Assembly (NCBI GenBank): GCA_965237405.1
Contig: OZ250139.1
Span: forward strand, 124,001-188,000
Reading direction: 5' to 3'
Origin: CAUZIB01 sp963663925
Lineage (GTDB): Bacteria > Acidobacteriota > Vicinamibacteria > Vicinamibacterales > UBA8438
DNA length: 64,000 nt
Made by a program: the position numbers and the translations under genes. The notes under the pieces are model-generated. The model did no database searches and was not told where the DNA came from. It saw only the letters and a program-made list of their open reading frames with translations. Positions 53,215 through 63,815 of this stretch are shown here, piece after piece. How positions within the stretch are numbered: the stretch's first letter is position 1; the number at the start of each line of letters is the position of its first letter.

Positions 53215-53244
53215 AAGTGATTACCTTCAAACCACTGTCCAAGA

Positions 53245-53997
53245 ACCCTGGGGCGGTACAACGTCGGCTACCGCTCACACGGAGTATTTTTGGGATCCGG
53301 CTATTTCTGGGGACAGGACAACGGCTATGACGACGGCTTCCCACCGTCAAGACCAGCCTATCTAGCAATGAGTCAAGCGATACTCGAAGGTCAGTTTCGG
53401 CACGAAGTCCACTTCCAGGAAATGCCAAAGGACCGGTTCCTGGACAAGAAGCGGTCAATCATAACCTCCGCAAGCAAAGACCCCATATTTCTGTATACGC
53501 ACACGGGCCCCGGGCACAGCCAGAATTCGGGAGTGTGTCTGGACGACGAGATCATGCGTTTCAGACAAAAGCTGGATGTGGCTAACGTAGAGATGCGGGA
53601 GGACATCGAGGCGATTATCAAGTCACGGTCAAACTCCATCGTGATCATTAACGGTGATCACGGCCCGTATCTCACTAAAAACTGTACGCAACTGCTTGAT
53701 CGAGAATATGACCAGCAGGACGTAACTCGACTAGACATCCAGGATCGCTTCGGCGCCTTTCTGGCAATCCGTTGGCCGGAAGACGCACACGTGTCAAAGG
53801 ACAACATCGCGATACTGCAAGACATCTTTCCGGCAGTCCTTACGTATCTTTATAGCGACGCGGAATTCCAGAGGTTGCGTCGACCTCAAGAGTTGGCAGA
53901 AGGGCAGGATCGAACGATCGCAGGTGTGTCGATCAGATCGGGTCGGATTGTTGGTGGCGCTTACGACGGACAGCTGCTATTCGGTCCTGATGGTTGA
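53245..53997 (+). pseudogene. Sulfatase-like enzyme, C-terminal half
   Basis: Resumes with NVGYRSHGVFLGSGYFWGQDNGYDD, then IFLYTHTGPGHSQNSG, a metal-site segment SIVIINGDHGPYL (Asp-His of the alkaline-phosphatase superfamily) and RFGAFLAIRWPEDAHV. Joined to 50919-51950 it forms a membrane-anchored sulfatase/phosphoethanolamine transferase-type enzyme for lipid or glycan modification. Confidence 0.7.
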
Positions 53998-54000
53998 GGA

Positions 54001-54216
54001 CGTTCGAGTGGGGATGGTGGGTATCGTCGAAGACGACGTGAGGACCTGGCGCGAGGAACTCAAGGAACGCGTGCCAGTGTCCTGAGTTATGCCGCTATAA
54101 CTTAGGCCATCGTTCGGTCCCTGCCAGATCGAAACCATTTTCGGTGCAGGGGGAATGGACGAGGTTGATATGGCTCATGTTACAGCTTCCGTCAAATTAG
54201 GTTAAGAGCGAATGGA
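54001..54216. repeat. Degenerate repeat (copy 2) and spacer
   Basis: Contains the counterpart of 50665-50800. No gene; it ends at the next start codon. Confidence 0.4.
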
Positions 54217-54856
54217 GTGAATACCACTGTGTGGGTTGTCATTGTGGTCATCGCTGCTATTTTGCTGGTGATCCGGGCCATCTATCAACACGACAAGCGA
54301 CGAACCGAGCAGTTTAAATTAGTTGCTGATCGGATGGGGCTTCTTTTCTACCCGAAGGGCGACAGTGCTCTCATGGAGAAACTGTCAGGCTTTCATCTGT
54401 TCTCTTAAGGGCATTCCAAGAAGATCGAAAATATGCTCCACGGGGTTTCGGACCAGCTTGGATTCACAGAGCAGGTTGAAGTTAGGATCTTCAGTTATCG
54501 GCATACAACAGGCGGCGGTAAGTATTCGCTCACCACAGTTGAACCTCCCTCAGTTTGCCCTACGCCCTCAGCATCTCTTCCATAGGATTGGCGAAGTATT
54601 TGGGTATCAAGATATCGACTTCGATTATCACCCACAGTTCTCGAAGAATTACCTGCTTCGTGGCAATAACGAGCAGCAGGTCCGCAAGCTGTTCACGAAC
54701 GAAGTTCTGGGCTTCTTCGAGTTCCAAGATGGGGTAAGTACAGAGGGCGACGGCGATCAGTTGATCTTTTATCGAGCCCTAACGCGAATCAAACCCGAAG
54801 ACGTCCATCTGTTCAGGGAAGAGGGATTGCGGGTGTTCCGACTATTCAAGCAGTAG
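54217..54856 (+). pseudogene. DUF3137-like membrane protein with in-frame TAA and a frameshift
   Basis: Begins VWVVIVVIAAILLVIRAIYQ (one transmembrane helix), then TEQFKLVADRMGLLFYPKGDSALMEKLSGFHLFS and TAA at 54406-54408. The same frame continues GHSKKIENMLHGVSDQLG...VRIFSYRHTTGGGKYSLTTVEPP; the rest (FALRPQHLFHRIGEVFGYQDIDFDYHPQFSKNYLLRG) is in another frame up to 54856. A Gln codon to TAA plus one indel break it. The family has no known function. Confidence 0.65.
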
Positions 54857-54873
54857 CGCGGGATAGAGCGTGG

Positions 54874-56832
54874 CTAATCAAGCAGTCGATACGCCAGTAA
54901 CTCACCGGCACGACCGCCACCACTGACGGCGACGACGATGTACTGCGCGCCATCATGCAAATAGGTCATCGGCGATCCGGTTACTGGTGCCGGCAGGTAG
55001 TAAACCTCCCCGACCTCTTTGCCAGTGGCCTTGTCATAGGCGCGTAGCATGGCACCGACTTCACCCGACGGCGTGGTGAAGGTCCAGCCTTCGCCCGCGA
55101 TGAGCAACGTCTTCGTGATGAGGGTGCCGACCCGTCCTTGGCGGCCCGTTCGGGGAATGGTTAACCCTTCAAGGGCCGGATGTTTCCGAACGCGGTCCGG
55201 AGTTTCACCATGTGCAACCTGCCAAACGATGTCCCCTATTTTAAGGTTGATCGCGCTGATGCGTCTCCATGGTGGTTTGATGAGTGGCAACCCCCGTACG
55301 TTGAGCGCCCGGTTTCGCGGAGCGATGCCCGCAGGGTCACCCCGGATGAAATCCATGTCCGACCGCTCCGGATCGTTGACCAACCCCAGCGAGACGACCT
55401 GGGTTATGGAGTGCTGATAAAAGATACCGGTCTCCGGGTCGATTGATCCGCCTGGCCAGTTAGCACCCCCGCCGGTTGATGGCAACATCAGGGTACCAAA
55501 TGGCCCGTTTGGGTCAGCAACCACCGGTGGCGTAAAAATCGGTCCAAGCCGGAAGTTCGAGACGAGTTCGAGCGCCTCCTGTCGTAACTCGGGCGTGAAG
55601 TCGATCAGGTCGTCCACGCTGACGCCCTGCCTGTCATAGGCCGGGGGTTTCGTTGGAAACGGTTGCGTAGGCGCCAGCAATTCTCCTGGAACGTCCGACG
55701 GTTCGACCGGGTACTCCTCAATCGGCCAAATCGGCTCTCCCGTAACCCGGTCGAGGACGTACAGCCATCCCTGTTTGCTTGGTTGCGCCAGAATCTTGGT
55801 AATGCCGGGACGACCTTCGATCTTCACCTCGGCCAGTACCGGTGCACAAGGGAAGTCCCAGTCCCACACGTCGTGGTGAATTGCCTGAAAGTGCCAGATC
55901 CGCTCACCGGTTTCGACGTCGACCGCGACGATACTGTCTGAGAACAGGTTATTCCCGTGTCGGTGACCGCCGTAGTAGTCGTTTGTCGGCATTTCAGTCG
56001 CGAAATAGGCGATGCCGAGTTCGGTATCGACGCTCATCTGTCCCCATACGCCGGTGTTTCCGGTATATCGCCACGAGTCGTTGAGCCAGGTGTCGTTGCC
56101 GAACTCGTCAGCGCCAGGAATCGTGTGGAAGATCCAGCGGCGCGTGCCAGTGTCGGCATCGAATCCACGGACGTAACCCTTGGTGTTTCGCATCGACCGG
56201 GGCGCTCTTCCAGACACATGCGCCGCCCCCACGAGGATCATGTTGCCAGCCACGACGGGCGCGGCATGAAGGCCGATCTCGCCGGACAGCGGATCGATGT
56301 CCTGATCCATGTCCTGCATGAGATCGACGATCCCATCGGTGCCGAAGGCTCGGACGCGACGGCCGGTGGCCGCGTCGAGAACGACGAGCTGATACCCAGG
56401 AGTGACGTAGACGATCTGCCCCGCTCCACTGTTATCGCGATACGCGAGGCCGCGACCAGACAGGTGCCGTGGCGCGGCTGCGCCCCGCTCGCCCTCATCG
56501 AGACGATGCATCCACAGGTACTCGCCGGTTCCAGCGTCAACGGCGACCACGGCTCGACGGGTGCCAGCGGTGGTGTAGAGGACGCCGTCGACCATCAAGG
56601 GCGTCGATTGGAAGTAGTACTCTGGTGTTGGACCGAAATTGTCGGTCTTCACTCGCCACGCGAGCTCGAGGGCGTTGAAGTTACTGCTGTTGATCTGGTC
56701 GAGAGGCGCGTATCGTGTATTCTGAAGGTCTCCGCCGTAATGCCGCCATTCACCGTTGACGGTTCCATCTTGCGCTTCAACGGATGTGCTCGAGGTGAAG
56801 AGGAGCCACAGACAGAAATAGCCGGCGAGCAA
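54874..56832 (-). CDS. Secreted PQQ-dependent dehydrogenase-like quinoprotein (operon gene 4)
   Basis: 652 residues; signal peptide MLAGYFCLWLLFTSSTSVEA. Propeller blades GEWRHYGGDLQNTRYAPLDQIN, VVAVDAGTGEYLWMHRLDEG, LVVLDAATGRRVRAFGTDG, VDVETGERIWHFQAIHHDVWDWDFPCAPVL and VLDRVTGEPIWPIEEYPV. It is shorter than the 729-residue paralogue and without a fused cytochrome. It is last in a minus-strand operon 23 bp after the ankyrin gene. In this class the physiological electron acceptor is likely the cytochrome partner encoded at the head of the operon (inference). Confidence 0.9.
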   Translation of the reverse strand: MLAGYFCLWLLFTSSTSVEAQDGTVNGEWRHYGGDLQNTRYAPLDQINSSNFNALELAWRVKTDNFGPTPEYYFQSTPLMVDGVLYTTAGTRRAVVAVDAGTGEYLWMHRLDEGERGAAAPRHLSGRGLAYRDNSGAGQIVYVTPGYQLVVLDAATGRRVRAFGTDGIVDLMQDMDQDIDPLSGEIGLHAAPVVAGNMILVGAAHVSGRAPRSMRNTKGYVRGFDADTGTRRWIFHTIPGADEFGNDTWLNDSWRYTGNTGVWGQMSVDTELGIAYFATEMPTNDYYGGHRHGNNLFSDSIVAVDVETGERIWHFQAIHHDVWDWDFPCAPVLAEVKIEGRPGITKILAQPSKQGWLYVLDRVTGEPIWPIEEYPVEPSDVPGELLAPTQPFPTKPPAYDRQGVSVDDLIDFTPELRQEALELVSNFRLGPIFTPPVVADPNGPFGTLMLPSTGGGANWPGGSIDPETGIFYQHSITQVVSLGLVNDPERSDMDFIRGDPAGIAPRNRALNVRGLPLIKPPWRRISAINLKIGDIVWQVAHGETPDRVRKHPALEGLTIPRTGRQGRVGTLITKTLLIAGEGWTFTTPSGEVGAMLRAYDKATGKEVGEVYYLPAPVTGSPMTYLHDGAQYIVVAVSGGGRAGELLAYRLLD

Positions 56833-56855
56833 ACGCTTGCAGGTTGGGTCGTAAA

Positions 56856-58433
56856 TCAGTCTTGCGCCCCCAACCTACGAAGGAGTTCAGCGGTGGTGGC
56901 TTTAGGGGGAGACGCGTACCGGCCGAAGCGACCCTGACGGGCTGCCCCCGACATCGAACCCCTAATCGCCGAGTCCAACGGGGTATGCCCTCGTTTGTTC
57001 CGCATATCGAGCCTCGCCCCGTTCTCGACGAGAAAGGTGATGACACTGTCGTATCCATGGGCTGCGGTAGAGTGGAGCGCAGTGTTGCCGTCAGCGTTGG
57101 CGACATTGACGTCGACGCCGCTCTTGGCTGCGATCTTGACGGCCTCGAGCGTCAGCGCTTCGAGCTCAACGGGATCAGGCTTCCGCCGCTGTACATCGAT
57201 CGGTGCACCTTCAGCAATCCTGCTACGTCGGTCGATCGCGAAGACGGGAGCCTCTCCGCCCATTCCCGCTGCGGCCATCAGGACTGTGGTGTCGCCCTCG
57301 CTCAGCAACCTTCGGGGGCCGCCATACGGGCCGCCAACAAAGCGGACAGGACGGTGAACGAACATTGGATCGGCATCGTGCTCGATAAGGAGACGCATGA
57401 TCTCCGGTGTGCTGAAACGGGCGGCTAGCCAAAGCGGCGTTGCTCCGACGAATCCAGGACTCAGATAGAAGTCGATGCTGTCACGGCGTGTAGGTGTCGG
57501 TTTCAGTACCGGAGCATTCGGATTTGCACCGTTGGCGAGGAGCGTACGCACCAGCTCTTCGTCTTTGCGAAGCAACGATGCATGCAGGGCCGTGTAGCCA
57601 GCAAACTCTGAGTTCGGGTCCGCTCCCCGTTCGAGTAGAAAGGTCGCCAGACCTCCATGTCCGCTGTGGGCGGCGACTACGGTCGCACTCGTGCCATAGG
57701 GTGCGGTGTCGTTCACGTCAGCTCCAGCCGCGACGAGCAGCTTGGCAGAGGTAAGGTCGCCCACGCGCGCCGCGAACAGTAGAGGTGTGTAGCCGCCTTG
57801 CCGGATATCCACCCAATAGGCCGGATTCATGACGGCCGGTGAGGTCTTGACCGTCTGGATCCAGACCTTCGATCGGGCGTCAACGTCACCACCTGCGGCA
57901 AGCAATATCTCGACAACGTCAGCGTGCCGCTGCGCCACAGCCCACATCAGAGCAGTTTGGTGGTGCTCAGCTTCCTTGGCGCTCAAGTCGGCGCCCTCGG
58001 TGAGCAGTTGCTGGACGACGTCCGCATTGCCTGTTCGAGCCGCCGTCATTAGGGCCGTTTCCCCGGACAAGAGCGCCGCGTTCGGGTTTGCCCCAGCCTG
58101 CAACAACCGCTGAACCATTACCGAGCTGCTGTTCTCACAGGCCGTCCAGAGCGGCGTACTGCCCAGATCGTTGCTGACGTTAACGTCTGCACCAGCACGG
58201 ATCAGCAACTCGGTGCTCTCGGTGTCGTTCCAGTAGGCTGCCCAGTGCAGGGCAGTCGTACCATCTCCCTGGGGCGTGTTGACGTCTGTTCCCTGTTCGA
58301 GCAGTGCGCGCATGGCACCCCAGTCCGCGTTCTTGGCCGCGTCAGCGAGCGGGACGTCACTCCGACTGGCTGCGATACTGAACACGGCCAGCCCGAGCAC
58401 GACCACCAATCGACGCCAGGTTGTCATTCGCAT
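56856..58433 (-). CDS. Secreted ankyrin-repeat protein (operon gene 3)
   Basis: 525 residues: signal peptide LVVVLGLAVFSIAASRS followed by at least ten ankyrin repeats (for example DGTTALHWAAYWNDTESTELLIRAGADVNV, SGETALMTAARTGNADVVQQLLTEGADL, YTALHASLLRKDEELVRTLLANGANP). A periplasmic/exported ankyrin scaffold. The length varies among relatives. The partners of such proteins in this operon type are unknown. Confidence 0.9.
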   Translation of the reverse strand: MRMTTWRRLVVVLGLAVFSIAASRSDVPLADAAKNADWGAMRALLEQGTDVNTPQGDGTTALHWAAYWNDTESTELLIRAGADVNVSNDLGSTPLWTACENSSSVMVQRLLQAGANPNAALLSGETALMTAARTGNADVVQQLLTEGADLSAKEAEHHQTALMWAVAQRHADVVEILLAAGGDVDARSKVWIQTVKTSPAVMNPAYWVDIRQGGYTPLLFAARVGDLTSAKLLVAAGADVNDTAPYGTSATVVAAHSGHGGLATFLLERGADPNSEFAGYTALHASLLRKDEELVRTLLANGANPNAPVLKPTPTRRDSIDFYLSPGFVGATPLWLAARFSTPEIMRLLIEHDADPMFVHRPVRFVGGPYGGPRRLLSEGDTTVLMAAAGMGGEAPVFAIDRRSRIAEGAPIDVQRRKPDPVELEALTLEAVKIAAKSGVDVNVANADGNTALHSTAAHGYDSVITFLVENGARLDMRNKRGHTPLDSAIRGSMSGAARQGRFGRYASPPKATTAELLRRLGAQD

Positions 58434-58435
58434 GA

Positions 58436-59790
58436 CTACAGTCCGGACAGTGTCTCGATCTGCCGTTTGTCAATCGAAAGCCTACCGCTACTGTTCCCGA
58501 TTCGTTCGACCGGCATGTCGAACTTGTCCATCAACGTTACGAGCAGGTTCGCGTTCGAGGTGTCGCTGGCGTACTTGAGGTGACGGCCTCCCTTGAGACG
58601 TCCCGCCCCGCCGCCGAGCAGCAGGAGGGGGACGTTGTCACCTGCATGTTGCGTGCTGTTGGAAAGGCAGGTGCCGTACAGAAGCGTTGTGTGGTCCAAG
58701 AGTGATCCGTCACCGTCGGCGGTCGCGGCGAGCTTGGCCAGATACTCAGATGTCAACTTGACATGATAGGCGTTAACCTTGGACATCAGCGCGACCCGAT
58801 CCGGATCGTTGTTATGGTGGGAGAGGGGGTGATGGGCATCCGGCACGCCGATCTGAGGATATGTCCGAGTGCTCTGTTCGCGACCAAGCATGAACGTGAC
58901 CACGCGCGTTAGGTCGCTTTGGAGCGCCAAGAGCTGCAGATCGAACATTAGTCGCATATGCGCTTCGAAGAGACTGGGGGGACCATCAGGCTGATCAATG
59001 ATTGGCGCCTCGAAATCGCTCTGTTGCTCGGCCAATTGGATGCGCCGCTCGACGTCCCGAACCGCCTCTGTGTACTCATCGATCTTGACTTGGTCTGACT
59101 GTCCAACTTTCCGCTTAAGGTCCGACAGACTCTCCGTGACCGAGTCGAGAAGGCTCTTTTTCTGTGCCATGCGCGCCAGGCGCACCACCGGATCCGATGA
59201 CCCGCTGTCGCCGAACAGCCGCTCGAACACCGCTCGGGGGTTGTTTTCAGTCGGCAGCGGCATCGTAGGGCTACGCCAGGAGATCGTCTGCGTGTAGGCG
59301 CAGCTGAGGCCAGCGGTGCACTGCCCCGATGTAGCCTCACGATCCATCGAGAGCTCGAGTGAGGCCAGCTGTGTCTCCTTACCGAATTCCCTCGCGAGCA
59401 TCTGGTCGACCGACGTGCTTGCCAAGACCTCCACTTCGCTCTGTCCACCGCGCGGCGTGCCGGTTAGAAACGACGACGAGGCACCCGCATGCACGTGATT
59501 CCATGACGCCTGAAGTCCCGATAGCACCAGCAGTTGCTTGCGGAATGGCGCCAGCGGCTCGAGGATGGGCGTCAGCTCGAAGTCGCTGCCTTCCGTGGTT
59601 GGCGCGTCCAGTGTGGCATGGCCATTCCATTCGGCACATAAAACGCTTGAAAGCGATGGACGGGCTTGGCGGCGGCCTTCGCGAGCGCTGTGAACGCTGG
59701 GACCATGGCATCCAGGATGGGTAACCCGATCGTTGCGCCCAGGCCACGCAAGACGGTTCGCCGTGGCAGTGATCTCTTTGTGATACTCAT
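58436..59790 (-). pseudogene. DUF1552 protein (operon gene 2), one frameshift
   Basis: The N-terminus from 59790 carries a Tat-like signal (RSLPRRTVLRGLGATIGLPILDAM) and QAFYVPNGMAMPHW, then shifts frame near 59600; the main frame (59527-58436) has DUF1552 features: LSGLQASWNHVHAGASSSFLTGTPR, SVDQMLAREFG, FERLFGD, TRVVTFMLGREQSTRTYP, VPDAHHPLSHHNNDPD. The single indel could be an error; otherwise the operon lacks this component. The start overlaps nothing; 31 bp separate it from the DUF1592 gene. Confidence 0.85.
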
Positions 59791-59821
59791 GACTGTCGTC
59801 TCCTTGTTCGAGTCAGCACCG

Positions 59822-62395
59822 TCAATTCGTTATCCCAGCGTTCCGCATCAGAAACGCCGGACTCTCGACAATCCCAACAATGAGCGATGACCAGCGGTAC
59901 TCCTCGGCCTTGGCGTCCCGAACGATGCGGCGCACGGTCGGCTGGTCGTAGTACTCGAGCTGGCGACCGAGGGCGTACGCCAGAAGCTTCTTGGTCACTG
60001 TCCCGGCGAATTGTTCAGGTCTCTCGAGCAGCAGCGCCCGCAGACCCGACAGACCCTCGACATTCACACCGCTCGGCATAGTCGCGGTTGCGTCGACCGG
60101 GTTGCCGGCTTCGTCGACTGACCGCCACGCTCCGAGGGCGTCGAAGTTTTCAAGTGCAAAGCCCGGCGGATCGATGATCGCGTGGCAACTGGCACATACG
60201 GGATTGGCACGGTGCTGCTCGAGACGCTCGCGTACGGACACCGGCTTGCCTCCCTCCCCGCGCTCCGGAAGCGGAGGCACGTCGGGTGGCGGCGAAGGAG
60301 GAGGTGCGTCAGAGAGGGTATCCAGCAGCCATTTACCACGCAGCACGGGTGAAGTTCGGCCCGGGTACGAGGTTAACGCCAGGAGGCTTCCGTGCGCCAA
60401 CAGTCCACCCCGTTGCTCGGTGTCTTTGACGGTAATGCGCCGAAACCGGCTGCCGTAGACCCCCGGGATTCTATAGTGTCGTGCCAGACGTTCGTTGACG
60501 AACGTATAGTCCGCACCCAGGAGGTCCAGCACGCTCCGGTCTTCGTGCAGCGTACTGGCGATAAACAACTCTGATTCCCGTCCGAACGCCTCGATCAGGT
60601 TGGCGTCAGAATCAGGATAGATCACGGCATCGCCCACCACGTCCGACAACCTGCGCAACTGCAGCCACTGGGTGGCGAAGTTGTCGACCAGTGTACTGGC
60701 GCGCGCGTCGGCCAACATCCGCTGCACCTACTGTTCCAGGATCCGCGGGTCGGAGAGCTGTTCACGCTCGGCGAGGTCGATCAATTCCTCGTCGGGGATA
60801 CTGCTCTATAGAAAGAACGACAAACGAGAAGCCACTTCACCGTCGCTGAGCCGATAAGCTCCGCCCGGCGTCGCTACGGCTGGATCCGGCTCGATGCGCA
60901 GCAGAAACTTCGGCTCGACAAGAAGACGCTCGAGAGCGAGCTGAATGCCGGTGTCGAAGCTGCCACCGGCACTTCGGCCGTTCTTGAAAAAGCCGAGGAG
61001 GACCTCAGTATCTTTTGCCGTCACAGGTCGGCGGTAGGCGCTCCGCGCCAGCCTCGAGAGAATCTTTGTGGCGCACGCCTCTTCGTCCGAGCTGCTTTCA
61101 GGCCGGCACGAAAAAATTTTGCGACGGCTGGGAGTATCCCCGGGTCCGGTGATCTGGTAGGGTCCTCCAATTGCGACCGAATACACGTTTGCGTTGCCGT
61201 CATAAAATATTTCGTTCGACAAGACTTCTCCCGCTTGGTGCGGTTGCAGAATACCTTCCGGCTCAGACATCGTCCTGACGAACGACACACCGACGAGCCG
61301 TGGTCCCGCATCGACCGGAACCCTGACCTCCAGTTCGTCGTCGGCGTTGCGGACGTATTCCTCCCAGCGCTGGTCGCCAGCGTCGCCGGTTGCGTTGAAC
61401 GTACTGGGGACAGGCCGGCCTGGCGCTTCCCCTCCAACGGTGAACCGCTTCACCAACGTTCCATCGATGCGAACGTCGAGCTGATGCGATGTTCCCATGC
61501 CCTGGATCATGTCTTGCCAGTTCGTTCTGAGGAGAATCTTGATGAGATACTCGCCGTCGACTGGGAAGTAATGACGAATCGCGATACCCCCACGAGATTC
61601 GAGCGGCAGATCAACACTCTGGTGGTCGTCTTGGCGCAAGAGTAAGGGAACGTCGAATGTTTTGAACCCGGAACCCAGAGGAGAGAGACCCGTCGCGAGA
61701 CGGGTGATCGTGCGGGCTGCTGACAGGTAGCGTTCGAGCTGGGCTGTTGAAATTGAGAGGACGTTCGCGTTGTTATCAAATCCGGTGTCGGAGGTCTCGT
61801 CGCCGGGAAGCAGCGCCGCGGCATCGATGTCGAGTGCGAACAGGTCGCGAACTGCGTTGCGATACTCCGTCCGATTAAGACGGTGGACCGTGTGGGTTCT
61901 CCCGGGATTCGGGCTCACCGCCGCTGCTCGGTCGATTTCTGCCTCCAGCCAGCTCGCGACCGCGTCATAGACCGCCGCGTCAGGCCGTGGGCGCCCGGCT
62001 GGTGGCATCGAGCCGGTTCGGAGCTTCAGGATTACCCGTTCCCAGACGTCCGCTGCCGCGCTCGGATCAGTGGCGTCTACGGTATCGAATGTAAGTCCCG
62101 CCGCTCGCAGCTGCGACGCGAGCACGGAGGGAGGCTCTCCCTCGCCGCGTACGATGCGCTCGTTATGGCAGGAGACGCAGTACTGGTCGAGGATCGCGCG
62201 GGTAGTTGAGGCGGCAGGTAAAGCCGCTGCCGCTTCCTGTAGGGGCGCGGCGATGACGACGAGACTAGAGGCGCCGGACCAGAAAGCGATCAAGACGCTA
62301 CCGATGCCGACGACGAGCGCGAGGGTCGATGTGCCCCCCCGCACCAAGCGTCGCCTGGCCGTATGGGACGTCCGGTTCCTAAAAAACCACATCAT
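59822..62395 (-). pseudogene. DUF1587/DUF1592/DUF1588/DUF1585 cytochrome c protein (operon gene 1), two in-frame TAG codons
   Basis: One continuous minus frame of 857 codons is interrupted by TAG at 60806-60808 and TAG at 60728-60730. The signal region LALVVGIGSVLIAFWSG is followed by a heme motif YCVSCHNER (CxxCH), VHRLNRTEYRNAVRDLFALDIDAAALLPGDE (DUF1587), FFLxSSIPDEEL (DUF1592, with stop in the Trp position), then NPVCASCHAIIDPPGFALE (second CxxCH) and LGRQLEYYDQP. The stops replace a likely Trp (TGG) and Gln (CAG). Apart from them the protein is full length. Confidence 0.85.
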
Positions 62396-62486
62396 CGTGC
62401 TCTGGAAGAGTCTATAGTCCCAGCGCTCTCGTTTCTACCGATTATTGAGCGTTGTCGAGTCAGATACCCCTCCCGACCTATCGGAG

Positions 62487-63539
62487 TTAGTCAATACGCG
62501 TAGGATCGAGAACGACGTGCCTGATCCGCTCCCGTCTCCAAGTGTACGTGACGTGGACCAGGTTGTTTCGGTCTTGGATGACGGCGGGGTAGGAGTACTC
62601 GCCGGGCGCATCCTCGAGCATTAGGGTCTGACGCCACGTCTGACCGTTGTCGGAAACCGCGACCGCCAGCCTGTGACGACCATCCTGGGTTGGGTTGTAG
62701 ACGAGCAAGAAGCGGCCGTCGGTCAGTCTCACGGAATCAATAGCTGCGCTCGGATTTGGCAATCCCGTTGCTGTCATAGGACCCCACGAATGTCCGCCAT
62801 CGGTCGACCAAGCTCGAGTGATCACCCCTTGTTGGCTTCGAGCGAGGATCTGAAGCTTCGTCAGCGAGTGCACGAGAATCGTAGGTTGAATGGCAGCGAA
62901 TTCATCTGCGTCGTTCAGCTGTCGGCTCGAGGTCCAGGCTTCTGGCGAGGCTAAAACCGTATGCCATTGTTCTTCTCCGTGGATTGCAGCCTCAAGACGC
63001 TCTATGTGTACCACCCAGCCGTCGTGCTCGCTGCTCGATCCTGCGAGTAGCGTTCCAGGGGTAAGTTCGACTGGCTTGACGCGGATTGGACCAAGCACTC
63101 CATTGGGAAGGTTGACTGCGTCAGACCAGGTACGGCCCCTGTCGATCGAAGTCCGAACCAGGCTCCACCACTCTCGTGGGTTCGGACCAATCCTATAGAA
63201 AAGAAGGAGCGGCCCATTTGATGGTTGGAATAAGACTGGGTTCCAGCAAGGATAGAGATAGCCGTCAGGCTGCCGTCCGTCTTCTACTTCGACCGGCTCG
63301 GTCCAGCGGGCTCCGTCCTGCCGCGACACCCAGATGCCGACGTCGGCAGAACCTTCCTCGGTGCCGCCGAACCAAGCTGCAACCAGGCCCTCGGACGTTT
63401 CGACTATCGTTGAGGCGTGAGCGGAAGGAAACGGAGCCCGATCATAAAGAAAGGCTGATTTGATAATTGGAGTGGTATTCGGCTGAGTCACGCATGCTAC
63501 GGTGACTAGACCGCAAAAGAGTGGTAGCGCGACCGCCAT
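62487..63539 (-). CDS. Sialidase/BNR-fold exported protein
   Basis: About 350 residues from M at 63539 (a start at 63677 adds 46 residues without homology). A lipoprotein-like signal (ALPLFCGLVTVAC) precedes a six-bladed propeller with Asp-box-type segments: DVGIWVSRQDGARWTEP, SIDRGRTWSDAVN, STDGGHSWGPM and SDNGQTWRQTL. The start FPSAHASTIVETSEGLVAAWFGGTEEG is that of the exo-alpha-sialidase-like family. Many members act on other glycans, so sialidase activity is not assured. Confidence 0.8.
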   Translation of the reverse strand: MAVALPLFCGLVTVACVTQPNTTPIIKSAFLYDRAPFPSAHASTIVETSEGLVAAWFGGTEEGSADVGIWVSRQDGARWTEPVEVEDGRQPDGYLYPCWNPVLFQPSNGPLLLFYRIGPNPREWWSLVRTSIDRGRTWSDAVNLPNGVLGPIRVKPVELTPGTLLAGSSSEHDGWVVHIERLEAAIHGEEQWHTVLASPEAWTSSRQLNDADEFAAIQPTILVHSLTKLQILARSQQGVITRAWSTDGGHSWGPMTATGLPNPSAAIDSVRLTDGRFLLVYNPTQDGRHRLAVAVSDNGQTWRQTLMLEDAPGEYSYPAVIQDRNNLVHVTYTWRRERIRHVVLDPTRID

Positions 63540-63815
63540 TCGTACAACCGCTAATCTCACAGGTGTCCCGATGATGGCAAGCGGGGCACGCGTGGCCGAT
63601 GGCGTCGTTCGCAGCCTTGATTGCGTGACGAGTAGTGCGGTAGATCCTCCCTCGCGTAGTTGGCTGTCACTTTTCACGTCGAAGGGTTAGCGTCCTTTCA
63701 CGGTCCGCCAATCGTCAAGGTAATGTATTGTCGATCGTTAACCACGCAGGTCATCGGGGTTCAAACAGCAACGCTACGCAGTCAGCCACGAGCAGATTCG
63801 TACGTCAGCGTTCCC

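Larger units (their letters stand above)
51951..53220 (+). mobile_element. IS3-family element splitting the sulfatase gene
   Basis: It carries overlapping orfA and orfB. The ends are not sharply defined by repeats, but the host frame stops at 51950 and resumes near 53245, so about 1.27 kb was inserted. Confidence 0.75.

Noticed and set aside
59822..62395. Amber codon reassignment or selenocysteine/pyrrolysine recoding in the DUF1592 gene
   Set aside because: Other interrupted genes in the window use TAA and TGA, other genes end normally in TAG, and no suppressor tRNA is seen.
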